A DNA stretch of 64,000 nt from Gemmatimonadaceae bacterium (lineage in GTDB: Bacteria > Gemmatimonadota > Gemmatimonadetes > Gemmatimonadales > Gemmatimonadaceae): positions 1 through 64,000 of the forward strand of contig DASYSS010000007.1 of the NCBI GenBank assembly GCA_036003045.1, given 5' to 3'. This document shows, piece by piece, positions 1-7,248 of the stretch. The translations under genes and the position numbers were made by a program. Position 1 is the first letter of the stretch; every line of letters begins with the position of its first letter. A model generated the notes under the pieces. It worked only from the letters and a program-made list of their open reading frames with translations, had not been told where the DNA came from and made no database searches.

Positions 1-1
1 C

Positions 2-631
2 ACGATGACCCGGCTGGTGTCGGCGCTGATCATCCCGGGCGCGTTGTTCGCCTGGGGGCCGCACGACTCGAGCTTCATGGTGCTGTTGAGCGGCGCTATC
101 GGCATCGCGCTGGGTCTCGTCGCGCCGCCCGCGTTGCTGGAGCGTATGCGCCGGCTGCGCCAGGAGCGGATCGTCCGTTCGATTCCGGATACGCTTGACT
201 TGCTGTTGGTTTGCGTTGAAGCGGGGGTGAGCCTCGACGCCGCGTTGTTGCGCGTCGGCCGCGAAATGGTGCTGTTGCATCCCGAATTGGCCAACGAGCT
301 GTTGACGATGAACCGGCGCATGAACGCCGGTATGCGGCGTGAAGAGGCGCTGCACGGTCTCTACGAACGGACCGGCGTCGATGAGTTGCGGTCGCTCGGC
401 TCGAACATGATTCAGAGCGAGCGTTGGGGAACGTCGATCGCGAAGGTGCTGCGCGTGTACTCGGAGTCGCTGCGGCGCAAGCGGCGCCAGGCGGCCGAGA
501 AGAAGGCGGCGGTGGCGGCGACGAAGATGGTGTTCCCCTTGGCGTTGTTCATTCTTCCCGCGTTGTTCGCGGTCATCGGAGGCCCGGCGGTCATCGCGAT
601 CGGCCCGGTCTTCGCGGCGATGGGCCAGTAA
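2..631 (+). CDS. TadC-like pilus assembly inner-membrane protein (5' end outside window)
   Basis: This is the C-terminal part of a type II secretion F-domain protein of the TadC kind, the inner-membrane platform of the Flp/Tad pilus. The open frame runs in from before base 1. An ATG at 5 exists, but 208 residues is short for TadC (about 300), so the real start is probably upstream. A T2SSF-type helical domain occupies about residues 55-165 (motif IPDTLDLLLVCVEAGVSLDA), followed by a hydrophobic segment at about 175-205. A TadG-like gene follows 14 bases later, which supports a tad operon. TadB is the alternative, but the TadC position next to TadG and the lack of an N-terminal domain make TadC more likely. 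Confidence 0.82.
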   Translation, partial: TMTRLVSALIIPGALFAWGPHDSSFMVLLSGAIGIALGLVAPPALLERMRRLRQERIVRSIPDTLDLLLVCVEAGVSLDAALLRVGREMVLLHPELANELLTMNRRMNAGMRREEALHGLYERTGVDELRSLGSNMIQSERWGTSIAKVLRVYSESLRRKRRQAAEKKAAVAATKMVFPLALFILPALFAVIGGPAVIAIGPVFAAMGQ

Positions 632-645
632 GATCGGGGGCGATC

Positions 646-1755
646 ATGCAAAGGCTCAAAATGAAGTTGTCGAATCGGAAGGGATTCACGCTCATCCTGT
701 CGGCGCTGTTGATCTTCGTGTTCATCGGGGCGGCGGCGATGGCTGTCGACGTTGGACACATCCAGATGCGCCGCGCCGAGCTTCACGCGGCGGCCGATGC
801 CGCGGCGTTGGCGGGGATCGAGAAGTTCGCCGCGTCGGACGACGCAGGCCAGGCTCTGGCTGAAGCGCAGCTCTTCGCCGGGAAATTCAAGGCCGACACG
901 ACGACGTTGTCGCTTGCTGCCGCCGATTTTACTCTCGGCCACTGGGACTCAGGCACCGGATTCGCGGCTGGTGGCACCCCGACCAACGCCGCGCAAGCGA
1001 TAGTTCGGTATACGGGACCGCTCACCTTCGCACCGGCGCTTTTCGGACACATCACCCAGCACGCCGGGTTGGCGAGGTCGATCGCGATCGGCGTGCCGAG
1101 CAAGTCGGTGACGCAGTCGACGTGCGTCGCGCCCGTCGTGCTCTCGTTCGGGGACCTGCTTGCTCAGCTCGGGCTTCCGTCGAATACCACGACGCTCACG
1201 CAAGCCGATATCAACAATCTCATGAACGCGACCGCCGCGAATGCGGTCACTTTGGGCATTCCGAACGGCAGCCAGGTCAACTCTCTGAACAACGGGTTGT
1301 TCTACCAGGTACAAATGCCTCCGGTGTTGACTGCGGGGGGGGCGACGCAGAACGGCCAATCGCCAAGCGCTTCGATGTTCAAGAATGCGTTCACGTGCAC
1401 CGGTGGCAATGCCGCGGTGGGCGTCGGCGACTGGCTCGCCATCATCAACGGCCAGGACGCGAACCAAGCCAAGCAGGGAATGGACAACGCGAACGGCGGC
1501 ACCTATCCGACGACGATCGAGGTGGCGCTGACCGGCAACTATTCCAATACCGTGACCCCAGTTTGCGCGTCGGGCGGCTCGGTCAAGGGGTGCCTCCAGG
1601 TCCTGTACCTTGGAGCGTTTACGGTCACCCAGGAACCCGACTCAAAGGGCGTGGTTGGGTATTTCACCACGGCTGATCCCAAGGCGGGCGGCATAACCGG
1701 CACGGGCACATCGCCCGGGCCACTGGCGCTCGTAAAGACTCGATTGGTTTTTTGA
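646..1755 (+). CDS. TadG-like Flp pilus accessory protein
   Basis: A 369-residue protein starting at an ATG preceded by a G-rich ribosome site (gatcggggg). It opens with a short basic segment and one long hydrophobic helix at about 13-35. The motif AVDVGHIQMRRAELHAAADA after it is the hallmark of TadE/TadG-like proteins (Flp pilus-assembly TadG N-terminal family). The remaining 300 or so residues look extracytoplasmic, rich in Thr, Asn and Gly, with four cysteines that could form disulfides. I see no von Willebrand factor A domain, which longer TadG proteins carry. It lies 14 bases after the TadC-like gene and is probably cotranscribed with it. A longer in-frame ORF begins upstream inside the TadC gene, but that extension has no protein-like signal. 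Confidence 0.8.
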   Translation: MQRLKMKLSNRKGFTLILSALLIFVFIGAAAMAVDVGHIQMRRAELHAAADAAALAGIEKFAASDDAGQALAEAQLFAGKFKADTTTLSLAAADFTLGHWDSGTGFAAGGTPTNAAQAIVRYTGPLTFAPALFGHITQHAGLARSIAIGVPSKSVTQSTCVAPVVLSFGDLLAQLGLPSNTTTLTQADINNLMNATAANAVTLGIPNGSQVNSLNNGLFYQVQMPPVLTAGGATQNGQSPSASMFKNAFTCTGGNAAVGVGDWLAIINGQDANQAKQGMDNANGGTYPTTIEVALTGNYSNTVTPVCASGGSVKGCLQVLYLGAFTVTQEPDSKGVVGYFTTADPKAGGITGTGTSPGPLALVKTRLVF

Positions 1756-1790
1756 TCGATATCAGGCGCACGTAGGACAATCGCCGAAGC

Positions 1791-3584
1791 ATGGCGGAGC
1801 TGATTTCTCCGGTTGTAGCCCCTGGAAGGCACGTGACCGAACTCGCTGACACGCAGGACCAAATCGTTTGTCCGTCGTGTGAGAGTCCTGTGGATCCGCG
1901 TGCCGTCGTATGCGGAGTCTGCGGGGCCGTGCTCGCGAGCGGCATCGAGAGCGAGCAGGCCACGGAGCTCCTTCGCAAGCTCCGCGACGCGTTGCAGGGA
2001 AGGTACGTGCTCGGAACCGCGATCGGTCTCGGACGGGCGGGGATCACCATTCGCGCGCGCCGCCAGAGCGGCTCGAATCGCGACGTCGCCATCAAGGTCG
2101 CCTGGGACGATCCGATCGCGCGGCGCGACTTGGCGCGCGAGGCCGACCTCGCCGCGCAGGTCGTGCACCCGAACGTGCTGCCGATGACGCGCATCGACAT
2201 CGCGCCGCCGCTCGTCGCGGTCGAGATGCCGCTTGTCGAAGGCGGAACGCTCGGCGATCTGATCGACTCCGGAACGCAGGTGCCGTATCAGCGCGTCGTC
2301 GAAATCGTCCGCGGCATCGGCAAGGCATTGGACGAGGCGCACGAGCGCGGCATCGTCCACGGCGCGCTGCGTCCGGAGAAGATCCACCTCGACCGCGACG
2401 GCAACGCGATCATCTCGGGCTTCATGCTCGGGCAGTTCCCGAGCGGAGACCGCGACGCACCGCTCCCGAACTCGATCGGTTCGCCGGCATACACGGCGTT
2501 CGAGCAGCGGCACAACCTGCAAACGATCGATGGTCGCGCCGACCAGTTTTCGCTCGCCGTCACCATATACGAGGTGCTGTGCGGACGCCGCACGTGGCGC
2601 CTTCCAGCAGACGGCGTGCTCGAGATCGACGCGATCGAGATCGTCCCACACCGGGCGATCGCGCCGGCCGTGCCGCTGAGCGCGGGCGCCGCGATCAAGC
2701 GCGCGACGTGGAAGGACCCGAGCTACCGCTACGACACCATCAGCGATTTCATCGCCGGTCTTACGGGCACGGCGCTCGAAGGCACGCCGGCGGAGCAGTT
2801 GGCGAAGGTGGACCGCAGTGACATCAAGCGCCGCTCGCCAGTGTGGATTCTCGCGCCGCTCGCGGCGCTGATCATGCTCGCCGTGGGCGTTCGTCCAGAC
2901 GTGAGGAAGACGGCCACCCACTGGTGGCACGTCGCGTTCACGGACAACACGATGTTCTTGCCCGGCGGGAGCATCTCGGGCCCCAGCGTGGACCCGAGCG
3001 CTCCGCCGACAATGCCCAGCCCCGACATGGGCCAGTCAAACCGCAAACAAGGTGAAGGCGCCCCGAGCAACACGCGCGTCGGCGACGAGACGCAGCGAGT
3101 GGGGCCGGCCGCGGGACCCGATCGCACATTCGATCCGTATCCCAAAGGGCCGCTGCCGAGAGGCGAGACGTCGGTCGACTCCAAGCGAATCGACGATCCG
3201 AAGTCGAAGGGCAGCTCCCGATCGCAAGACGGATCTTCGAAGTCGGGCAGCGGACGAACGAGCGGTTCGCCGCGAGTTTCGGTCGACGCCGGCGCCGTGT
3301 CGCGCGACGGTGGGAACGGATCGCCGACGCTCGCGGGCGACCCGATCAACGCCGGCCCCAACGCCGGATTCGTCGCCGTGTCGGCGGCGAATGGAGACGG
3401 CGTGTCGGTGTACATTGACGGAATTCTTCGCGGCAAGGCGCCCTTCATTTTTCGAGCGTCGCCAGGCAAACACGTCGTATCGGTGCGCGGAACCGGAAAC
3501 TTGTCGTTCGGGTCGATGTCCGTGACGATCACGGCACGCGATACCGCGCGCGCCGTCTTCTCGCCCAACGCAGGTCGTCCCTAA
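1791..3584 (+). CDS. Zinc-ribbon / pseudokinase / PEGA-domain membrane protein
   Basis: A 597-residue protein with a PknB-like layout. A zinc ribbon lies at residues 27-44 (CPSC...CGVC), a protein-kinase fold at about 70-330, a transmembrane helix at about 350-367, a Ser/Pro/Gly-rich linker, and a PEGA-like beta domain at about 520-590 (VYIDGILRGKAPFIF). The kinase fold keeps the VAIK lysine (K102), a glycine-loop remnant and the subdomain IX Asp (D251). The catalytic HRD is HGA (190-192) and the metal-binding DFG is SGF (209-211). Both essential aspartates are therefore absent, and I call it a pseudokinase with probable signalling or scaffold function. A TPR protein follows 6 bases later. 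What it senses is unknown. Confidence 0.8.
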   Translation: MAELISPVVAPGRHVTELADTQDQIVCPSCESPVDPRAVVCGVCGAVLASGIESEQATELLRKLRDALQGRYVLGTAIGLGRAGITIRARRQSGSNRDVAIKVAWDDPIARRDLAREADLAAQVVHPNVLPMTRIDIAPPLVAVEMPLVEGGTLGDLIDSGTQVPYQRVVEIVRGIGKALDEAHERGIVHGALRPEKIHLDRDGNAIISGFMLGQFPSGDRDAPLPNSIGSPAYTAFEQRHNLQTIDGRADQFSLAVTIYEVLCGRRTWRLPADGVLEIDAIEIVPHRAIAPAVPLSAGAAIKRATWKDPSYRYDTISDFIAGLTGTALEGTPAEQLAKVDRSDIKRRSPVWILAPLAALIMLAVGVRPDVRKTATHWWHVAFTDNTMFLPGGSISGPSVDPSAPPTMPSPDMGQSNRKQGEGAPSNTRVGDETQRVGPAAGPDRTFDPYPKGPLPRGETSVDSKRIDDPKSKGSSRSQDGSSKSGSGRTSGSPRVSVDAGAVSRDGGNGSPTLAGDPINAGPNAGFVAVSAANGDGVSVYIDGILRGKAPFIFRASPGKHVVSVRGTGNLSFGSMSVTITARDTARAVFSPNAGRP

Positions 3585-3590
3585 CAACCG

Positions 3591-5117
3591 ATGCGGTCCC
3601 CGGCGTTGATGCGTGCGGCATGCGTCGCGGCGCTCGTCGTTGGAGCGTTCGCTCCGACTATCGCCGCGGCGCAGCGCATTGCGCCGCTCCCCAAGCCCTG
3701 CCACGTCGACGGCACCGAGCTCACGCGGCTTCCGCAACGAATGCCCGGTTCGGTCGCCGTATCGATCTTCGCGTCCGATTCCACCGACGCCGCGGGCGAG
3801 CTCGCGGGCGGCCTCGCCGACGTGATCGCGAACCGCATCGGAACGTCGATTCCGCGCATTCTCGTCATCGGCCGACGCGCGCAACGACGGCTGGTCGTCG
3901 TCGACTCGAATACCGCGCGCGCGATGGCCGACAGCCTCGGCGCGACCTATGTGCTCGCCGGGCGCGTGAGCGACGGACTCCGCGGACGCACGGTGTCGTT
4001 CACGCTCTACAACGGCGTGACCGGCCGGGCGCTCATGTATCGCACGCTGCCCCACGACTCCGCCCACGTGATGCTCGTCGAGCAGAACGTGTCGGCGCAG
4101 GTCGCGGCGCAGATCGTCGGCAAGCTGCGGCCGCAGGAGCAACGCGCTCTCGATAAGGTGCCTGACGTCAGCGCAAAGGCGTACGACGCGTACGTGCGTG
4201 GGCAGGGAGCGCGCGACCTATGGGCGTTCGGCCGCGCCGCCGGGTACTTTCGCGAGGCCGCGCGCCAAGCGCATGGCTTCGCCCCCGCGTACGCCGAGCT
4301 CGCGCTCGCCGATGCCGAGGTGCTTCACCGCGGCGTGAACTCGACGCTGGCCGCCGACGTGCTGTTCGAGTTGCGCAGCTCGGCGAGCCACGCCATCGCG
4401 CTCGATTCGACGTCGAGTCTGTCGTGGCGCGCCGAGGCGCAGTCGCGCATCGCGCAGGGGCGCGCGCCGACGCTGTGGCGGCGCGCGTTCGAACGCGCCA
4501 TCGCCGCGGATTCACGCGACCCCGCCGCCTTCGAGGACTACGGGCTCGCGCTGATTCGCACCGGCGACCGCGAGGCGGGCCGTTCGATGCTCGAGCGCGC
4601 ACTCGCGCTGGAGCCTCAGCGCGCACCGCCGATCGCTGCGCTGGCGAGCCTCGCGATCGCTGACCACCGCGACGGCAGCGCGTGCACGCTCCTGAACCAG
4701 GCGATCATTGGCGACGTGTTGTTCGCGCCGGCGTGGGCGCAGCGTGCCGTCGTGCGCGCCCGCCACGGCGACCTGCGCTTCGCGTGGGCCGACGCCGAGA
4801 CCGCGACGCAGCTCGGGGAGGGATACCTGGGCGAGTCCGCGGGGGCGATCGTGGACTTGATAGCGCGTGACACGTCGCGCGCGCGCGACCGCCTCACCAA
4901 CGAGTGGACGCAGGTGAAGGCCGCCGGCGTTGTCGGAGTTCTCGACGGCACGTCGATCGCCCGCGCGCTCGTCGCGGCCGGTCAGGCGAATCGCGCGCTC
5001 GACGTTCTGGAGCTCGCGACGCCGCGCGGACCGTGGCTCCTCGCCGCGCTCCGCGACCCGGGCTTCGACTCGATCCGCGACGACAAACGATTCCGGGCTC
5101 TCACGGCCCGGCAGTGA
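3591..5117 (+). CDS. Exported TPR protein with FlgO/TolB-N-like domain
   Basis: A 508-residue protein with a Sec signal peptide at about 1-27 (hydrophobic AACVAALVVGAF, cleavage near AAAQ). Residues about 50-180 resemble the FlgO/TolB-amino-terminal fold that builds a synthetic score or binding domain in bacterial TPR regulators (VAVSIF..., GATYVLAGRVS). Residues about 190-505 are helical repeats of tetratricopeptide type (for example FREAARQAHGFAPAYAELAL). TPR arrays mediate protein contacts, so a periplasmic adaptor role is plausible. It starts 6 bases after the pseudokinase gene and its stop overlaps the next start (GTGA), so the three genes are very likely one transcript. Confidence 0.7.
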   Translation: MRSPALMRAACVAALVVGAFAPTIAAAQRIAPLPKPCHVDGTELTRLPQRMPGSVAVSIFASDSTDAAGELAGGLADVIANRIGTSIPRILVIGRRAQRRLVVVDSNTARAMADSLGATYVLAGRVSDGLRGRTVSFTLYNGVTGRALMYRTLPHDSAHVMLVEQNVSAQVAAQIVGKLRPQEQRALDKVPDVSAKAYDAYVRGQGARDLWAFGRAAGYFREAARQAHGFAPAYAELALADAEVLHRGVNSTLAADVLFELRSSASHAIALDSTSSLSWRAEAQSRIAQGRAPTLWRRAFERAIAADSRDPAAFEDYGLALIRTGDREAGRSMLERALALEPQRAPPIAALASLAIADHRDGSACTLLNQAIIGDVLFAPAWAQRAVVRARHGDLRFAWADAETATQLGEGYLGESAGAIVDLIARDTSRARDRLTNEWTQVKAAGVVGVLDGTSIARALVAAGQANRALDVLELATPRGPWLLAALRDPGFDSIRDDKRFRALTARQ

Positions 5118-6265
5118 CCGATCTGCGGATCGGAAAGGATCGGGTCCGCCTCTACGGAGTCGGGCTCGCCCTGATCGGTCTGTCGCAGCTGCGTTTCGTC
5201 TCGAGCGTCGGGCACTACTGGGACTGGCCCGATTTCTATGTGGCTGGTGCTACGGCTGGTACGCGGGCTCTGCTCGATCCCGCCGCGCACGCGGCGTGGG
5301 GCACGGCGCACCAACTTCCAGTCACCGCGTTCGCATACGCGCCGGGTTTCGCGTGGTTGCTCGCGCCGGCGGCACACCTGTCGATCCCGTGGGGATTCGC
5401 GCTCAACGCGATTCTCATGTCCGTTGCGGCAGTCTTCGCCGCGTTGTTGGCGTCGCGCGTGTATTCGATCGATCGCGCACAGGCGACGTACATGACCATC
5501 GGCTGGGCCCCGGTCACGGCGGCGGTCGTCACGGGGCAAAACAGTCCGCTCGGGTTGCTCCTGTCGCTCGTCGCCATTGACGGACTGCAAAGTGACGACG
5601 CGCTGCGAGCCGGACTGGCCGTCGGCGCGCTCGGCTACAAGCCGACGTACGTGCTGCCGTTCGGACTGCTGCTTCTTTTGTATAGAAAGTGGAAAGCGCT
5701 TGGGGTCGTGGCGGCGTGCGGCGTGGGGTGGTATGTCCTGAGCGCTTACGCCGCGGGCGGCGACTGGATGTGGCCGAGGCCGTATTTGGAGTCGGTCGCG
5801 AGTTACGTCGGGCCGGATTTCGCGTACAACCGTGCCAAGGCGGTGAGTTTGCCGGGCGTGCTGATGGTCGCCGGTGTCTCGTCGAAGGTCGCATTCCCAC
5901 TCGGAATGGCGCTGCTCATCGGCGCGCTTGTGTGGCTGCGGGTTCGCGGGGCTGACCTGGTGCAGGCGGCTAGTTTCGCGGGAGCCATTGCGGTCGCGAC
6001 GAGTCCGCATGCGTGGCCGTACGACGCGGCGGTGGCGTTACCGGGTTTGTTTTGGATAGCCGCGAAAGGGCAGGAGCCGGCGAGGACGAGGGCGATCGTG
6101 GTGGCGTACGCGGTGGCGCCGACGTGGTTGGCGGCGCATGTCTTGGGATTTGATCTGTTTGCGATCGTGGTAATTGGAGGAGCGGCGTGGGTGGTTGGGG
6201 CGAGTGGGAATCGGCGAAGTGAGGAGGGCCTAGGGCCGAAACTGCCGAACGCCGAAACTTCCTGA
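5114..6265 (+). CDS. GT87-like polyprenol-phosphate-dependent membrane mannosyltransferase
   Basis: A 383-residue polytopic membrane protein with about 9-10 hydrophobic segments. An early WPDFYVAG motif carries the Asp expected of the GT-C fold DUF2029/GT87 family, followed by the segments FAYAPGFAWLLAP and GQNSPLGLLLSL. These enzymes transfer a sugar from a polyprenol phosphate on the outer face of the membrane. The GTG start at 5114 overlaps the TGA of the TPR gene, indicating translational coupling. The last dozen residues (GLGPKLPNAETS) are encoded by the 16-bp repeat array that follows, so the original C-terminus has been overwritten by repeat DNA. Confidence 0.68.
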   Translation: MTDLRIGKDRVRLYGVGLALIGLSQLRFVSSVGHYWDWPDFYVAGATAGTRALLDPAAHAAWGTAHQLPVTAFAYAPGFAWLLAPAAHLSIPWGFALNAILMSVAAVFAALLASRVYSIDRAQATYMTIGWAPVTAAVVTGQNSPLGLLLSLVAIDGLQSDDALRAGLAVGALGYKPTYVLPFGLLLLLYRKWKALGVVAACGVGWYVLSAYAAGGDWMWPRPYLESVASYVGPDFAYNRAKAVSLPGVLMVAGVSSKVAFPLGMALLIGALVWLRVRGADLVQAASFAGAIAVATSPHAWPYDAAVALPGLFWIAAKGQEPARTRAIVVAYAVAPTWLAAHVLGFDLFAIVVIGGAAWVVGASGNRRSEEGLGPKLPNAETS

Positions 6266-6526
6266 AAAGCCGAAACGGCCGAAAGCCGAAGAGGCGAAAC
6301 TTCCGAAAGCCGAAACTGCCGAACGCCGAAACTTCCTGAAAGCCGAAACTGCCGAAGGCCGAAGAGGCGAGGCGGCCGAAAACCGACACTGCCGAACGCC
6401 GAAAACTGCCGGGGGCCGAAGCTAACCTCGCCGCGAATCGGCCGCCGGGAGTTTCGGAGTTTGGCAGTCTTCGGTCCTTGGCAGTCTCGGAGTCTCGGAG
6501 TTCGGCAGTCTCGGAGTTCGGCCATT
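6233..6526. repeat. Family A repeat cluster 1: inverted arrays of a 16-bp unit
   Basis: Degenerate tandem copies of a 16-base unit, consensus TCGGMGTTCGGCAGTC or with TTTC in place of TCTC. About 6233-6420 carries the unit in reverse orientation (GCCGAACGCCGAAACT type). After a short centre, about 6448-6526 carries it in forward orientation, so the two blocks can pair as a long imperfect hairpin. The array includes the 3' end of the GT87 gene and ends 9 bases from the stop of the minus-strand four-helix-bundle gene. There are no unique spacers, so this is not CRISPR. Confidence 0.85.
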
Positions 6527-6534
6527 TCGCTCTC

Positions 6535-6861
6535 CTAGTACCGAAGCCCTCGAATCATCCACACGATCGCAACGCCACGACTCGTGAGTCGACGGTAATC
6601 GCGCGCCGCTAATTGCTCGATGCGGTACGAGAGTCGGATCCAACCGAGTGCTTCCTCGCACTCGGATCGAGCCGTCCGGTAACTCCGCAACCGATCCCGA
6701 CCCGGGCCCCGGCCGTAACCCTCGATGAGGTTCGAATAAACGGAACCGGCAGCGCGACGCACTTGATCGGCATAGAACGGCCGCCCGCCGAAACAACGGT
6801 TCACATCGACCGCGAAATCTTCCGCCGCATCGATCACGCGCAACGTCCCCCGTGGAGGCAT
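6535..6861 (-). CDS. Four-helix-bundle protein (S23/IVP family)
   Basis: A 108-residue protein of the 23S rRNA-intervening-sequence (S23, TIGR02436-like) family: a small helical bundle with the typical segments QVRRAAGSVYSNLIEGYGRG, SYRTARSECEEALGWI and a closing helix near the C-terminus. The family forms homopentamers related to the Avd accessory protein of diversity-generating retroelements. Its function outside that setting is unknown. The start at MPPRGTLRV is chosen because similarity begins there; the longer upstream frame only translates repeat DNA. The gene sits inside the 16-bp repeat field, with forward units on one side and reverse units on the other. It is not inside an rRNA gene. 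Confidence 0.75.
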   Translation of the reverse strand: MPPRGTLRVIDAAEDFAVDVNRCFGGRPFYADQVRRAAGSVYSNLIEGYGRGPGRDRLRSYRTARSECEEALGWIRLSYRIEQLAARDYRRLTSRGVAIVWMIRGLRY

Positions 6862-6928
6862 GGGCCAAGTTTGGGGTCGCCGAGGGCGCCGCGTACCATC
6901 ACTGCATTGCGAGTCGTAGTGAAAATTG

Positions 6929-7240
6929 CCCGACTCCGAAACTGCCCAAGTGCGAGACTTCCCACCTCCGAGACGGCCAAACTCCGAAACTGCTGTAGGT
7001 TCGGAGTTCGGCAACTTCGGAGTCAGACAGTTTCGGAGTTCGGCAGTCTCGCACTCTCGGCGTTCGGCAGTCTCGGAGTTCGGCAGTCTCGGCGTTCGGC
7101 AGTCTCGGCGTTCGGCAGTGTCGGAGTTCGGCAGTCTCGGAGTTCGGCAGTCTCGGCGTTCGGCAGTCTCGGCGTTCGGCAGTCTCGGAGTCCGGCAGTC
7201 TCGATTCCGGCAGTTTCGGAGTTCGGCAGTCTCGCTCCAT
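6929..7240. repeat. Family A repeat cluster 2
   Basis: A second cluster of the same 16-bp family. About 6929-6990 holds reverse-orientation units (for example CTCCGAAACTGC). About 6995-7240 holds some fifteen forward units, the best preserved stretch being TCGGCGTTCGGCAGTC repeated almost perfectly at about 7060-7200. The block ends 8 bases before the ATG of the response-regulator/flavoprotein gene. The promoter of that gene must therefore lie within or before the array. All reading frames through it give low-complexity peptides and are not genes. Confidence 0.87.
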
Positions 7241-7248
7241 GTTTAGCC

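Noticed and set aside
6535-6861. rRNA intervening sequence within a 23S rRNA gene
   Set aside because: The S23/IVP protein name suggests it, but no rRNA sequence lies around this gene or the one at 51678.
6929-7240. CRISPR array
   Set aside because: The 16-base units are directly adjacent with no unique spacers, vary from copy to copy, and switch orientation; no cas genes are present.
6613-7248. N-terminal extension of the response-regulator/flavoprotein gene
   Set aside because: The open frame runs upstream of the ATG at 7249 only because the repeat array lacks stops. The extension translates the repeat (VRQSRRSAVSAFGS type) and crosses the four-helix-bundle gene.
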